NCBI GenBank assembly: GCA_030448245.1
Contig: JAUJNH010000005.1
Location: forward strand, 114,335-164,727
DNA length: 50,393 nucleotides
Direction: 5' to 3'
Source of the DNA: Acidimicrobiales bacterium
GTDB taxonomy: Bacteria > Actinomycetota > Acidimicrobiia > Acidimicrobiales > JAUJNH01
In this document: in pieces, positions 1 through 7,268 of the stretch
Layout of the letters: every line of letters begins with the position of its first letter
Position numbering within the stretch: the first letter of the stretch is position 1
Translations under genes and position numbers: made by a program
The notes under the pieces: model-generated
The model's input: only the letters and a program-made list of their open reading frames with translations
Database searches by the model: none
Told to the model about the DNA's origin: nothing

Positions 1-984
1 GGCGGTGACGGTGGGGGTCGTCCGCTTCGCCGGGGCCTTCTTGGCGGCCGGCGCCTTGCTGGCGGCCGGCGCCGTCTTGGCAGCCGGGGCCTTTTTGGCG
101 GCCGGGGCCTTCTTCACCGAGTCCTTGGCGGCGCTGGTCGTCGCCTTGGTCCCGCTCTTGGCCTGCTTGGCCTGCGCCTTGACCGCCTCCGTGGACCGCT
201 TGGCGCCCGACTTGACCCGCTGGGACGCCGAGGTCGTCTCGTCCTTGACCTCGGCGGTGGCCTCCTGCGCCTGCGACTTCACGGCCTCGGTTCGCGCCTC
301 GGCCTCCTGCTTGACCCGCTGGGCGGCCTGCGTCGCCGTGTCCTTGACCTGCTCGAGGCTCTGCTGGGCCGACTGCTGCAGCTCGCCGGCGATGCTCTTG
401 CCGGTCTCGGTCAGCTTCTCCTTCAGCGGCTCCATCTCGGCCTGGGCCCGGCGGGTCAGCTCACGCTCCCGGTCGGAGGCCGGCAGGATCGAGCCGACGA
501 AGAAGCCGGCGGCGAGGACGAACAGCCCTGCCGCCACCGGGTTCCCCTCGGCCTGCTCGCGCACCGCCCGCGGGGCCGAGCGGGCCCCGTCGGCGGCCGA
601 GCCCGCCCGCCGGGACAACCCGCCGGCCTGATCCCGGCCCGAGCCGAGCAGCTCCGAGGACCTGCTGCCGGACCTTCCGTTGCTGGGCTGCATCCCGAGC
701 TCCTTCACCGTCTCCGTCTCCATCTCCATGTCTGGCTCCATGTCCCCGTCGTCGTGGCCGACCACCCGGCCGAGGGCGTTCCGCATGGTCATCGTGCGCC
801 GCCGGACGATCCGCCCGGGGCTCACCTTGTCCTTGACCTCCTCGACCTTCTCGGCCACGTTGTCCTTGGCCCGCTCGACGACCTTCTTGGGGGCCACCCG
901 GTCGCCGATCGCCTCGAGGGCCTCGCCGACGCCGCGACGCGACTCCTCGATCTCCCGCCGCAGCTGCTCTGCGTCGGTTGCCAT
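1..984 (-). CDS. DUF3618-family membrane protein with Lys/Ala/Pro-rich tail (3' end off window)
   Basis: The C-terminus is beyond the left edge. The first ~40 residues fit DUF3618: a charged helix beginning MATDAEQLRREIEESR followed by an EAIGDRV-type segment. One hydrophobic segment lies near residues 150-170 (GLFVLAAGFFVGS), followed by a long Lys/Glu/Gln/Ala coiled region. From about residue 285 the chain becomes a repetitive KKAPAA/KTAPAA tail like histone H1 tails. The ATG shares its A with the upstream gene's TGA (TGATG), so translation is probably coupled. DUF3618 proteins are small actinobacterial membrane-associated proteins of unclear function, often encoded beside Holin-X proteins as here. 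Possible roles are envelope stress or nucleoid contact; the second rests only on tail composition. Confidence 0.8.
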   Translation of the reverse strand, partial: MATDAEQLRREIEESRRGVGEALEAIGDRVAPKKVVERAKDNVAEKVEEVKDKVSPGRIVRRRTMTMRNALGRVVGHDDGDMEPDMEMETETVKELGMQPSNGRSGSRSSELLGSGRDQAGGLSRRAGSAADGARSAPRAVREQAEGNPVAAGLFVLAAGFFVGSILPASDRERELTRRAQAEMEPLKEKLTETGKSIAGELQQSAQQSLEQVKDTATQAAQRVKQEAEARTEAVKSQAQEATAEVKDETTSASQRVKSGAKRSTEAVKAQAKQAKSGTKATTSAAKDSVKKAPAAKKAPAAKTAPAASKAPAAKKAPAKRTTPTVTA

Positions 985-1430
985 CAAGTCCCCTTCCCCG
1001 ACGGCGCGTCAGCCTGCAGGCCGCGCTTCAGCGAGGTCTGCGCCACCTGCACGTCCTGCTTGATGGTCTGCACCGTCTGCTTGGGCGGGCTGATGGCGGC
1101 CGCCTTCTTCTTCGCCGACATCCCGAGGGCGCCGGCCACGGCCAGGGTGACGATCCCGACGACCAGGAAGGCCAGACCGTCCGGGATGACGGCCGCCAGG
1201 CCCCACGAGGCGGCGAAGAACAGCAGGAGGAGGCCGATGAAGCCGAACACGGCCGTGACCGCGAACAGGGCGCCCGCCTTGCCGGCCCGCTTGGCCTGCT
1301 CGGTGGCCTCGAGCTTGGCCAGCTCGACCTCCTTGCGGAGGAGGGTCTGGACGTTGCCCGACAGCTCCGAGAACAGCTCGCCGAGCGGCTGCTCCTCGGC
1401 CTCGTCCTCGGCGTAGCGGTAGCTGGCCAT
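984..1430 (-). CDS. Holin-X-like (phage holin family, DUF1469 type) membrane protein
   Basis: About 148 residues. A cytosolic helical N-terminus (GELFSELSGNVQTLLRKEVELAKLE split by charged residues) leads into two adjacent transmembrane helices (FAVTAVFGFIGLLLLFF and LAFLVVGIVTLAVAGAL), then a basic amphipathic tail. This is the layout of the actinobacterial Holin-X family, which despite its name is usually chromosomal and not lytic. The ATG at 1430 is chosen over the GTG just before it because it overlaps the upstream TGA as TGATG, the same coupling seen at the gene's other end. It is the middle gene of a three-gene stress-type operon. Confidence 0.85.
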   Translation of the reverse strand: MASYRYAEDEAEEQPLGELFSELSGNVQTLLRKEVELAKLEATEQAKRAGKAGALFAVTAVFGFIGLLLLFFAASWGLAAVIPDGLAFLVVGIVTLAVAGALGMSAKKKAAAISPPKQTVQTIKQDVQVAQTSLKRGLQADAPSGKGT

Positions 1431-2404
1431 CACCGGACCGGCCTGGCCGCGGTGGTGCGACGGGGCAGCGCCGGCGGCTCGTCGGGTTCCTGGCCGTCGT
1501 CCTTCGTGGCCCGGACGGCCCTACCGGCCACCAGGCCCAGCCCTGCCGCGCTGATCAGGAAAACGCCCGGCCGGCGGCGGGCGAAGGTCTGCACGTCGGT
1601 CAGCACCCCGCCGATGCCCCGGGTCTGGATGTCGTTCGACACGCCGTAGGCCCGGTCGGCCGTCTCGAGCAGCGTGTTGGCAGCCCGCTTCACGTAGCCC
1701 TGGACCGTGGGCGCCTCCTCGGGCCGTCCCTCGGACAGCGCCAGCGCCTCCTCACCCAGCCGCTGGAGCTGCTCGCCCAGCCGGTGGGCGCCGGTGGCGG
1801 TCTGCTCCTCGAGCCGGGTGCGGGTCTCCTCGAGGAGGTTGCGGGCTTGCTCGGTGGCCTGCTCGGCGACCTCGGCGGCCTGCTCCTTGGCCGCCACGAC
1901 GACCTCACTGGCCTGGTCGGCGGTGGAGCGCAGCACCTGCTGGCCCTGCGCCTTTGCGGTCGAGGCGACGCGCTGGCCCTCCTGCTTGGCGGTGGACGCC
2001 ACCTCCTGGGAGTGCTCGACTGCGGTCGAGGCGACCTGGCTGCCCTGCTCCTTGGCGGTGGACGCCACGTCGGTGGCCGGGCTGGCCGGGATGCCCGACG
2101 CGCCGCTGAAGTAGTCCGTGAGCAGGGCCTCCTGCTCCTCGGTCAGGTCCTCGAGCAGGTCTTCCTGCAGGAGCGGCGCGCTGGCGACCTCGGCTGCGGT
2201 GTAGGGGAGCTCGATGCTGTCCTCGTAGATCTCGGCGTCGAGGAGCGGCACGATCGCGTACTGGCCCGTCGGGAGAAGGAGCGCGGCCCACTCCGGTTCG
2301 TCGGCGCCCATGTAGACGCCTTCCACCTCGCCCAGCTCGACGCCGTCGCTGTCAAAGGCGACGAAGCCCACCATCGCCATCGGATCGGTCATGGTCATCG
2401 TCAT
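1430..2404 (-). CDS. PRC-barrel protein with LEA-like 11-mer repeats
   Basis: 324 residues and first gene of the operon. Residues 11-80 read as a PRC-barrel (GFVAFDSDGVELGEVEGV, later YAIVPLLDAEIY and a VPY/AP-like end). Residues 113-200 are eight consecutive 11-residue units, the first four beginning VASTA. This periodicity is typical of group-3 LEA proteins and other amphipathic 11/3 helices that lie on membranes. A hydrophobic segment at about 281-296 (VFLISAAGLGLVAGRA) is probably a membrane anchor. Desiccation or osmotic membrane protection is an inference from the repeat. The function of the barrel is unknown; PRC domains often bind other proteins or RNA. Confidence 0.8.
   Translation of the reverse strand: MTMTMTDPMAMVGFVAFDSDGVELGEVEGVYMGADEPEWAALLLPTGQYAIVPLLDAEIYEDSIELPYTAAEVASAPLLQEDLLEDLTEEQEALLTDYFSGASGIPASPATDVASTAKEQGSQVASTAVEHSQEVASTAKQEGQRVASTAKAQGQQVLRSTADQASEVVVAAKEQAAEVAEQATEQARNLLEETRTRLEEQTATGAHRLGEQLQRLGEEALALSEGRPEEAPTVQGYVKRAANTLLETADRAYGVSNDIQTRGIGGVLTDVQTFARRRPGVFLISAAGLGLVAGRAVRATKDDGQEPDEPPALPRRTTAARPVR
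1805..2068 (-). repeat. Eight in-frame 33-bp units encoding 11-mers
   Basis: Within the PRC-barrel gene, the first four units share VASTAK/V at the start and are similar at DNA level (GTCGAGGCGACC / GTGGACGCCAC alternations on the plus strand). The last four are diverged but keep the 11-residue phase, for example VLRSTADQASE, VVVAAKEQAAE and LLEETRTRLEE. Recent duplication of the first units is likely. Confidence 0.8.
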
Positions 2405-2615
2405 GCTCTACGCACCTCCTGCCGTCCGGTCCCAGCTGCCTCTGCCTTCTCCACTCCACGCACCTCTCTCATTCGTTCCTCGGCTCGGTGTCGCATCGCC
2501 GCCCGCCCTCTGTCGGGGCCTGTGTGGGGCGGCCAGATGTGACACCTGCCTCTACCCGTCGACACCCCCCGTCTAACGGGAGCCGGGCGGAAGAAGAAGT
2601 GGCTCCGGGCCGGCG

Positions 2616-3473
2616 TCAGGCCGTGAGCCAGCCCTCGAGGGTGGCCCAGACGGCGTGCCCCAGGTCCGGCACCTCGACCCGCAGCGTGCCGTCGGCGTCG
2701 TCGTTCGCCTCCACGTGCTGGGCCGCCCCGAGGAGGGCCCGGAGGTCGGCCGCCCGGGCCCCGGCGACGAAGCGCAGGGTGGCGCCGGCACCGAGGTCGA
2801 GCTCGACCGGCCCGTCGTCGGGCTCGGCGGCCACCTCGGCCAGCGCCGCCTGCAGCTCGTCGGGGGTGACCCCGAGGGAGCTGAGCGCCCGGTGCAGCCG
2901 TGACCCCGGGTCGCTGGCCAGCTGCACCAGGTCGTCGTCGCCCGGGGGCGGTGGCGGTGCCGCCGCTGCGTCCCGGGCCCGCTCGTGCGGGGTGGGCGCC
3001 TCGACGATCCGCCCCGTGCGGCGGGGGCGTCGCCGGCCGCCGAGCTTGACCCCCTCGCTGCGCTGGCGCACCGCGGCGCGAGCGCCTTCCAGGGTGAGGC
3101 CGTGGCCGGCGAGGAGCGTGGCCGGCGTCCCCTCGCCGAGGCGGAGCAGCCCGAGCAGCAGGTGACCCGAGCCGATGTGCCCGTGGGCCAGGTTCAGCGC
3201 CTCGCGCAGCGACAGCTCGAGCGCCTTTTTGGTGCTGGCCGTGAAGGGCGGCGTCTGGGCGCCGGGGCCGCCGGCCGGCGGGTCCATGGCTGCCTCGACG
3301 GCGTCACGACCGAGCCCGGCCTCGGCCAGCAGGGCGGCGGCGAGCCCCGAGGCCGGGTCGGCCAGGGCGGCCAGCAGGTGGTCGGGGCCGACGGCGGCGT
3401 CTCCTCGACCCGTGGCCAGGCGGGACGCCAGCTCCAGGCTCCGACGGGCCTCAGAGGTGAACCGGTCGAACAT
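2616..3473 (-). CDS. Stand-alone Clp N-terminal (ClpR repeat) domain protein
   Basis: 285 residues. The first 145 contain two Clp-N repeats: FDRFTSEARRSLELA...VGPDHLLAALA, then FTASTKKALELSLREAL...IGSGHLLLGLLR. These match the N-terminal domain of ClpC/ClpA unfoldases, but no AAA ATPase modules follow. Instead there is an Arg/Pro linker and a ~100-residue C-terminal part I do not recognise (GVTPDELQAALAEV, later LRVEVPDLG). Such ClpN-only proteins may act as decoys or adaptors for ClpC substrates, by analogy to ClpS-type control. The ATG follows an intergenic region shared with the divergent HTH gene. Confidence 0.85.
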   Translation of the reverse strand: MFDRFTSEARRSLELASRLATGRGDAAVGPDHLLAALADPASGLAAALLAEAGLGRDAVEAAMDPPAGGPGAQTPPFTASTKKALELSLREALNLAHGHIGSGHLLLGLLRLGEGTPATLLAGHGLTLEGARAAVRQRSEGVKLGGRRRPRRTGRIVEAPTPHERARDAAAAPPPPPGDDDLVQLASDPGSRLHRALSSLGVTPDELQAALAEVAAEPDDGPVELDLGAGATLRFVAGARAADLRALLGAAQHVEANDDADGTLRVEVPDLGHAVWATLEGWLTA

Positions 3474-3535
3474 GAACCAGACGTTCCCACCCGGGAGCTA
3501 CCCTGTCAAGGGCCTATGGCTGTTAGGGTCCTGAC

Positions 3536-3943
3536 ATGGTCGAGCCGAGTAGATGGGTGAGCGTGGCCGAAGCTGCCGCGGCCGCCGGCGTGAGCCGGTC
3601 GACGCTGCGGGCCTGGTACCGGGACGGGCGGCTGGCCAGCCGGCTGGTGCCCGGCCGCAACGGGCCGATGCGCGAGGTACCGCTCGAACCGGTGCTCGAG
3701 CGGGCCCAGCTGGGGGAGCGGCTGGCTGCGGCGGCCCGGCCGGGGCCGGCCGAGGAGCCGGGCGGCGACCGGTCGGCGGTCGCCGCCCTCGAAGCGGCCC
3801 TGCTGCGGGCCGAGCAGCGGGCCGAGCGGGCCGAGGCCGCCCTGCGCACCGCCCTGCAGCGAGCCGCCCGCGCCGAGGCCGCCCTCCTCCGCGCCTCGCC
3901 CGGCACCGCCGCTGACCGCGGCGACGCCCGTTCAGGGAGGTAG
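3536..3943 (+). CDS. MerR/excisionase-like HTH protein with coiled-coil tail
   Basis: 135 residues. Residues 5-60 form a winged HTH of the MerR/excisionase type (VSVAEAAAAAGVSRSTLRAWYRDGRL). An Ala/Glu/Arg helix with heptad character (residues 78-120) probably dimerises. There is no Shine-Dalgarno before the ATG; a TAGGGT hexamer at 3524-3529 lies only 6 nt upstream, which would give a leaderless transcript. It is divergent from the Clp-N gene and could regulate it, as HspR does for chaperones, but I see no HAIR-type operator. Its 3' end overlaps the convergent ligase gene by 12 bp. Confidence 0.7.
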   Translation: MVEPSRWVSVAEAAAAAGVSRSTLRAWYRDGRLASRLVPGRNGPMREVPLEPVLERAQLGERLAAAARPGPAEEPGGDRSAVAALEAALLRAEQRAERAEAALRTALQRAARAEAALLRASPGTAADRGDARSGR

Positions 3944-4621
3944 GGCGGCGACCACGGCATCCACCACGTCGGCGGCCCGGACGAGGCGCACCAGCTCGCC
4001 GAGTCCGATGCCGGCGCCGGCCACGGCGGCCGCCGCCTCGGCGGGGAGGCCAAGGAGGTCGACCAGCGTGCCCGGCGCCCACACCAGCGCCACCGCCACC
4101 TGGAACACGGCGCCCTCCCGGGACCGGCGCTGGCTGGTGCCGACCACCTTGCGCTCCCGCACCAGCACCTCACCCGGCGCCCGCCCGGCGAAGCACACCT
4201 GGTGGGACCACCCGCTCGGCTCGAAGGGTCCGTCGTGGGTCTCGGCTCCGGCGGCCCCCAGCTCGACGAGACCGGCCGCCAGGGCACCGCCGAGCCACCG
4301 GCCGGACCGGCCGACGTCGTCGTCCCACAGCGGGTCCTCCCGGGGCAGGCAGACGTCGAGCCACACCTGGTGCCCCGGCCACAGCAGCACCGCGCCGCCG
4401 CCGCTGCGCCGACGGGCCACCTCGATGCCCCGGGCCGCGGCGCCCTCGACGTCGAGCCGCCCCGCGATCTGCGACGATCCGAGGACCAAAGCGGGCCCGT
4501 CCGTGGTGGCCACCCGGACCAGCCGACGATCCGGCGTCGGCAGCTGCTCACCGTGCAGCGCTGCAGCCGACCCGTGCTCCTCGACCACCTCCCACCTCCC
4601 GCGCCCCCCCGACGTCCTCAC
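3932..4621 (-). CDS. Lipoate-protein ligase A-like (BPL/LplA/LipB fold) protein
   Basis: About 229 residues. The LplA hallmarks are present: RRRSGGGAVLLWPGHQVW (substrate loop) and, later, the Lys-containing strand RERKVVGTSQRRSREGAVFQ. The family activates lipoate or octanoate with ATP and attaches it to a lysine of E2/GcvH proteins. At this length it is close to the compact LplA-like group with no full accessory domain, so actual lipoyl transfer is uncertain. The start is not settled: GTG at 4621 is used, TTG at 4627 is equally possible, and neither has a clear ribosome site. It lies 166 bp after the small gene on the same strand. Confidence 0.75.
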   Translation of the reverse strand: MRTSGGRGRWEVVEEHGSAAALHGEQLPTPDRRLVRVATTDGPALVLGSSQIAGRLDVEGAAARGIEVARRRSGGGAVLLWPGHQVWLDVCLPREDPLWDDDVGRSGRWLGGALAAGLVELGAAGAETHDGPFEPSGWSHQVCFAGRAPGEVLVRERKVVGTSQRRSREGAVFQVAVALVWAPGTLVDLLGLPAEAAAAVAGAGIGLGELVRLVRAADVVDAVVAALPP

Positions 4622-4787
4622 CGGCAACCACCGGACAGGCCCGGCTGAGGCATGCCGGGCCGTGGCCTGGTCGCGGCAGGGCGAAGACGCGCTCCGCAGG
4701 CGGCTCCGCCGCCGAGGAGGACAACGAGCGCCCCAGGTCGAAGAACCCGCCTGAACGGAGCGAGCGCAGCGATCGAGTGAGGGCGGC

Positions 4788-5051
4788 TCAAATCCGGTCC
4801 TGCACCCGGCACCACTCGAGGAAGGCCACCACGTCGGCCGGGTCCACCGGGCCGCGGCCGTCGCCGCCGTACTGGGTCTCGAGGCGGAAGCGCAGCCAGC
4901 CCCGGTCGGGCACCGGGAGGAAGGGGGGTGAGGACCACCAGCGGCGCGGCACCAGCCGCCACGCCTGGCGGGCCGCCGCCGGCCACAGATCGGGTCGCCG
5001 GGCCACGGCCGAGGCCACCGCCAGGAGCCGGCCAGGCCGGTCAGCTGGCAT
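4788..5051 (-). CDS. Conserved actinobacterial protein of unknown function (87 aa)
   Basis: A small soluble protein rich in Arg and Trp, with a conserved-looking core FLPVPDRGWLRFRLETQYGG and a C-terminal DVVAFLEWCR. I recognise this as a recurrent small actinobacterial family without known function. Its ATG lies inside the end of the ROK kinase gene (11-bp overlap), which suggests translational coupling and a shared job. Confidence 0.75.
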   Translation of the reverse strand: MPADRPGRLLAVASAVARRPDLWPAAARQAWRLVPRRWWSSPPFLPVPDRGWLRFRLETQYGGDGRGPVDPADVVAFLEWCRVQDRI

Positions 5052-5964
5052 GCCGGCTCCGCCGGGCGACGGCAGCGGCGCCGAGGAGGGGCCCGTCGGG
5101 GCCGAGGCCTGCGGGGCGGACCACGGCTCCGGTGGAAAAGGCGAGCCGGGCGCACGCGTCGAGCTCGGCCTGGGCGGCCGCGAAGAACGGCTCGCCGAAG
5201 CCGAGGGCGACCGACCCGGCGACCAGGCCCAGCCGCAGGTCGAGGAGGTTGCAGACCGACGCCACCGCCCGGCCCACCAGCCGCCCGGTGCGGGCTACGA
5301 CCTCGGGCGGCGCCTCGGCGGCCGGCCGGCCCAGGCGCCGCCCCAGGTGGAGCCCGGAGCACTCGGCCTCGAGGCAGCCGCGGGCCCCGCAGCCGCACTC
5401 GGCCCCTCCAGGCTCGACGATGACGTGGCCGATGTGCCCGGCGTTGCCCAGGGCCCCGCCGAGGAGGCGGCCGTCCAGCACGATCCCCCCGCCCACGCCG
5501 GTCGACACCACCATGGCCAGGTAGTCCGACACGTCGACGGCGGCTCCGAGCCACCCCTCGCCCAGTGCCAGGGCCTTGGCGTCGTTGTCGACCGAGACCG
5601 GGAGCCCGAGCCCGGCCTCGAGGTGGGCCCGGAGCGGGAACCCCTGCCACACCGGGATGTTCAGCGGCGACACGAGGTCGCCCTCCATGGGGCCGCCACA
5701 GCCGACCCCCACGGACTGCACCGTGCCGCCCGCCGCGCTGAGGGCGCCCCGGCACAGCGTCACCAGCGCGTCGCCCAGCGCCGGACCGCCCCCCTCGGCC
5801 GCGGCCGCCGTCGCCGCCCGCCGGCGGCCGACGACGCGGCCGGTGCCGTCGACCACCCCCACGTCGAGCTTGGTGCCCCCGACGTCGACGGCCAGCCAGC
5901 GCTCCTCGACCCCCGGCACGCCCGCCACGTTGGCACGCCCAACCGGGTTCGGGCTGGGCCACAT
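5041..5964 (-). CDS. ROK-family sugar kinase (glucokinase-like)
   Basis: 307 residues. The N-terminal phosphate loop AVDVGGTKLDVGVVD, the ND-containing sugar site (VSVDNDAKALALGEG), the GVGGGIVLDGRLLGG strand and the GHIGHV helix are all present. The ROK zinc motif CGCGARGCLEAECSG completes the family signature. It most likely phosphorylates glucose or a related hexose with ATP (or polyphosphate, as some actinobacterial enzymes do). The ATG at 5964 gives a ~12-residue pre-extension; GTG at 5928 or 5919 would start nearer the fold and may be correct. It diverges from the SPFH gene across a 74-bp gap. Confidence 0.88.
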   Translation of the reverse strand: MWPSPNPVGRANVAGVPGVEERWLAVDVGGTKLDVGVVDGTGRVVGRRRAATAAAAEGGGPALGDALVTLCRGALSAAGGTVQSVGVGCGGPMEGDLVSPLNIPVWQGFPLRAHLEAGLGLPVSVDNDAKALALGEGWLGAAVDVSDYLAMVVSTGVGGGIVLDGRLLGGALGNAGHIGHVIVEPGGAECGCGARGCLEAECSGLHLGRRLGRPAAEAPPEVVARTGRLVGRAVASVCNLLDLRLGLVAGSVALGFGEPFFAAAQAELDACARLAFSTGAVVRPAGLGPDGPLLGAAAVARRSRHAS

Positions 5965-6038
5965 GGTGACGGGAGGGTCGGTACCCTCTGAGACCCGAAG
6001 CGCCTCGCTGGCGCGCCGCTGCTGACAGGAGGCACACC

Positions 6039-7268
6039 GTGGGGCTGTTCAGGGAGGCCAGGCAGGACATCGGCGGTCTGCGGATCGCCATGCCGGACGA
6101 GATGATCACGGCCAACCGGCTCGTCTACAAGTGGCCGGAGAAGTCGATCCGCAAGTTCACCAAGGCCTTCGTGCCCGAGGGGTACTGCGCGGTGTTCGTG
6201 AACTCCGGCCAGGTCATCGGCCAGCTGGGCCCGGGCCAGTACACGATCGACGCCCAGGAGCTGCCGGTCATCGGCGTGCTCATCGACCGCCTCTTCTACG
6301 ACAACGCCTACCGCTGCGAGCTGATCTTCCTCCGCACGGCCGAGACGCGGGGCCTGCGCTTCGGCGGCCCGTTCGACACCATCAAGGAACCCGACTTCAA
6401 CATGCCCGTGTCGATCCGGGTCTACGGCGACTACTCGCTGCGGGTGTTCGACGGTGGCCTGCTCATCAAGTCGGTGATCGGCACGGCGGACCAGCCCGAC
6501 AACGAGATCATCACCACCTTCATCGGCCGCCAGCTCCTGAACGCCATGGGCGAGCTGGTGAGCGAGGGGATCCTCGACCACACGATCCCGGTCCTCGGCA
6601 TCAAGTCCCAGGCCAGCGAGATCACCGAGGCCACGATGGGCAAGCTGAACCCGGTCCTGGCCGAGAACGGCATGCAGCTGGTCCGCTTCGGCGACTTCAC
6701 GATCAACCTGAAGGAGGAGGACGAGGCCCGCCTCAAGGACCTCTCCGACAAGGTGGCGTCGAAGCGGGCGATGATCGGCCTGGCCAGCGACCCGAACTAC
6801 CTCCAGTACGCCCAGGGCCAGGTGCTCGAGGGTGCCGGCGAGGGGCTGGCCCAGGGCGGGGCCGCGAACCAGACCGCCTTCCTGGGCATGGGCCTCGGCC
6901 TCGGCGGGGCGGTCAACGCGCCCTTCCAGCAGGGCATGGCCGGCCAGGGGATGGGCCAGCCGGCGTCGCCGCCTCCGGCGACGGCCCCGTGCCCCGAGTG
7001 CGGGGAGCAGAACCGGGAGGGCTCCAAGTTCTGCCACGGGTGCGGCACGTCGCTCGGGCCGCCCGCGGTGGCGTGTCCCAGCTGCGGGGCGGCCAACACC
7101 CCCAACGCCAAGTTCTGCTTCGACTGCGGCACGAAGATGAAGGCGTCGTGCCGCAGCTGCAACGCCGACCTGCTGCCGGCCGCCAAGTTCTGCCCGGAGT
7201 GCGGCACCTCCACGGCGCCCGCGGCGGCGCCCGCCGATGAGGAGCCGGCCGGGGAAGGCGAGCGGTGA
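6039..7268 (+). CDS. SPFH/band-7 domain protein with C-terminal double-zinc-ribbon module
   Basis: 409 residues starting at GTG after a clear GGAGG. Residues ~20-270 form an SPFH-type domain (PEGYCAVFVNSGQVIGQLGPGQY, long helix LKEEDEARLKDLSDKV) resembling the YdjI/virion-core-like branch. No N-terminal membrane segment is obvious. A Gly/Ala/Met/Gln-rich linker (~285-325) leads to three CPxCG-type ribbons: CPECGEQN...CHGCG, CPSCGAAN...CFDCG and CRSCNADL...CPECG. SPFH proteins oligomerise on membranes and organise lipid domains or proteases; the ribbons may recruit partners. It overlaps the following Tim44-like gene by 4 bp, so the two products probably work together. Confidence 0.85.
   Translation: MGLFREARQDIGGLRIAMPDEMITANRLVYKWPEKSIRKFTKAFVPEGYCAVFVNSGQVIGQLGPGQYTIDAQELPVIGVLIDRLFYDNAYRCELIFLRTAETRGLRFGGPFDTIKEPDFNMPVSIRVYGDYSLRVFDGGLLIKSVIGTADQPDNEIITTFIGRQLLNAMGELVSEGILDHTIPVLGIKSQASEITEATMGKLNPVLAENGMQLVRFGDFTINLKEEDEARLKDLSDKVASKRAMIGLASDPNYLQYAQGQVLEGAGEGLAQGGAANQTAFLGMGLGLGGAVNAPFQQGMAGQGMGQPASPPPATAPCPECGEQNREGSKFCHGCGTSLGPPAVACPSCGAANTPNAKFCFDCGTKMKASCRSCNADLLPAAKFCPECGTSTAPAAAPADEEPAGEGER

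Noticed and set aside
984..1430. Prophage remnant because of a holin-family gene
   Set aside because: Actinobacterial Holin-X proteins are usually chromosomal; no phage structural, integrase or lysis gene is near.
5041..5964. Transcriptional repressor of the ROK/NagC type
   Set aside because: The protein begins directly with the kinase domain and has no N-terminal HTH.
3932..6115. Single 727-residue minus-strand frame spanning the ROK, small and ligase genes
   Set aside because: Only its last ~230 residues match a family; the rest is Arg/Gly/Pro-rich shadow of the ROK gene in the wrong frame, a product of high GC at third positions.
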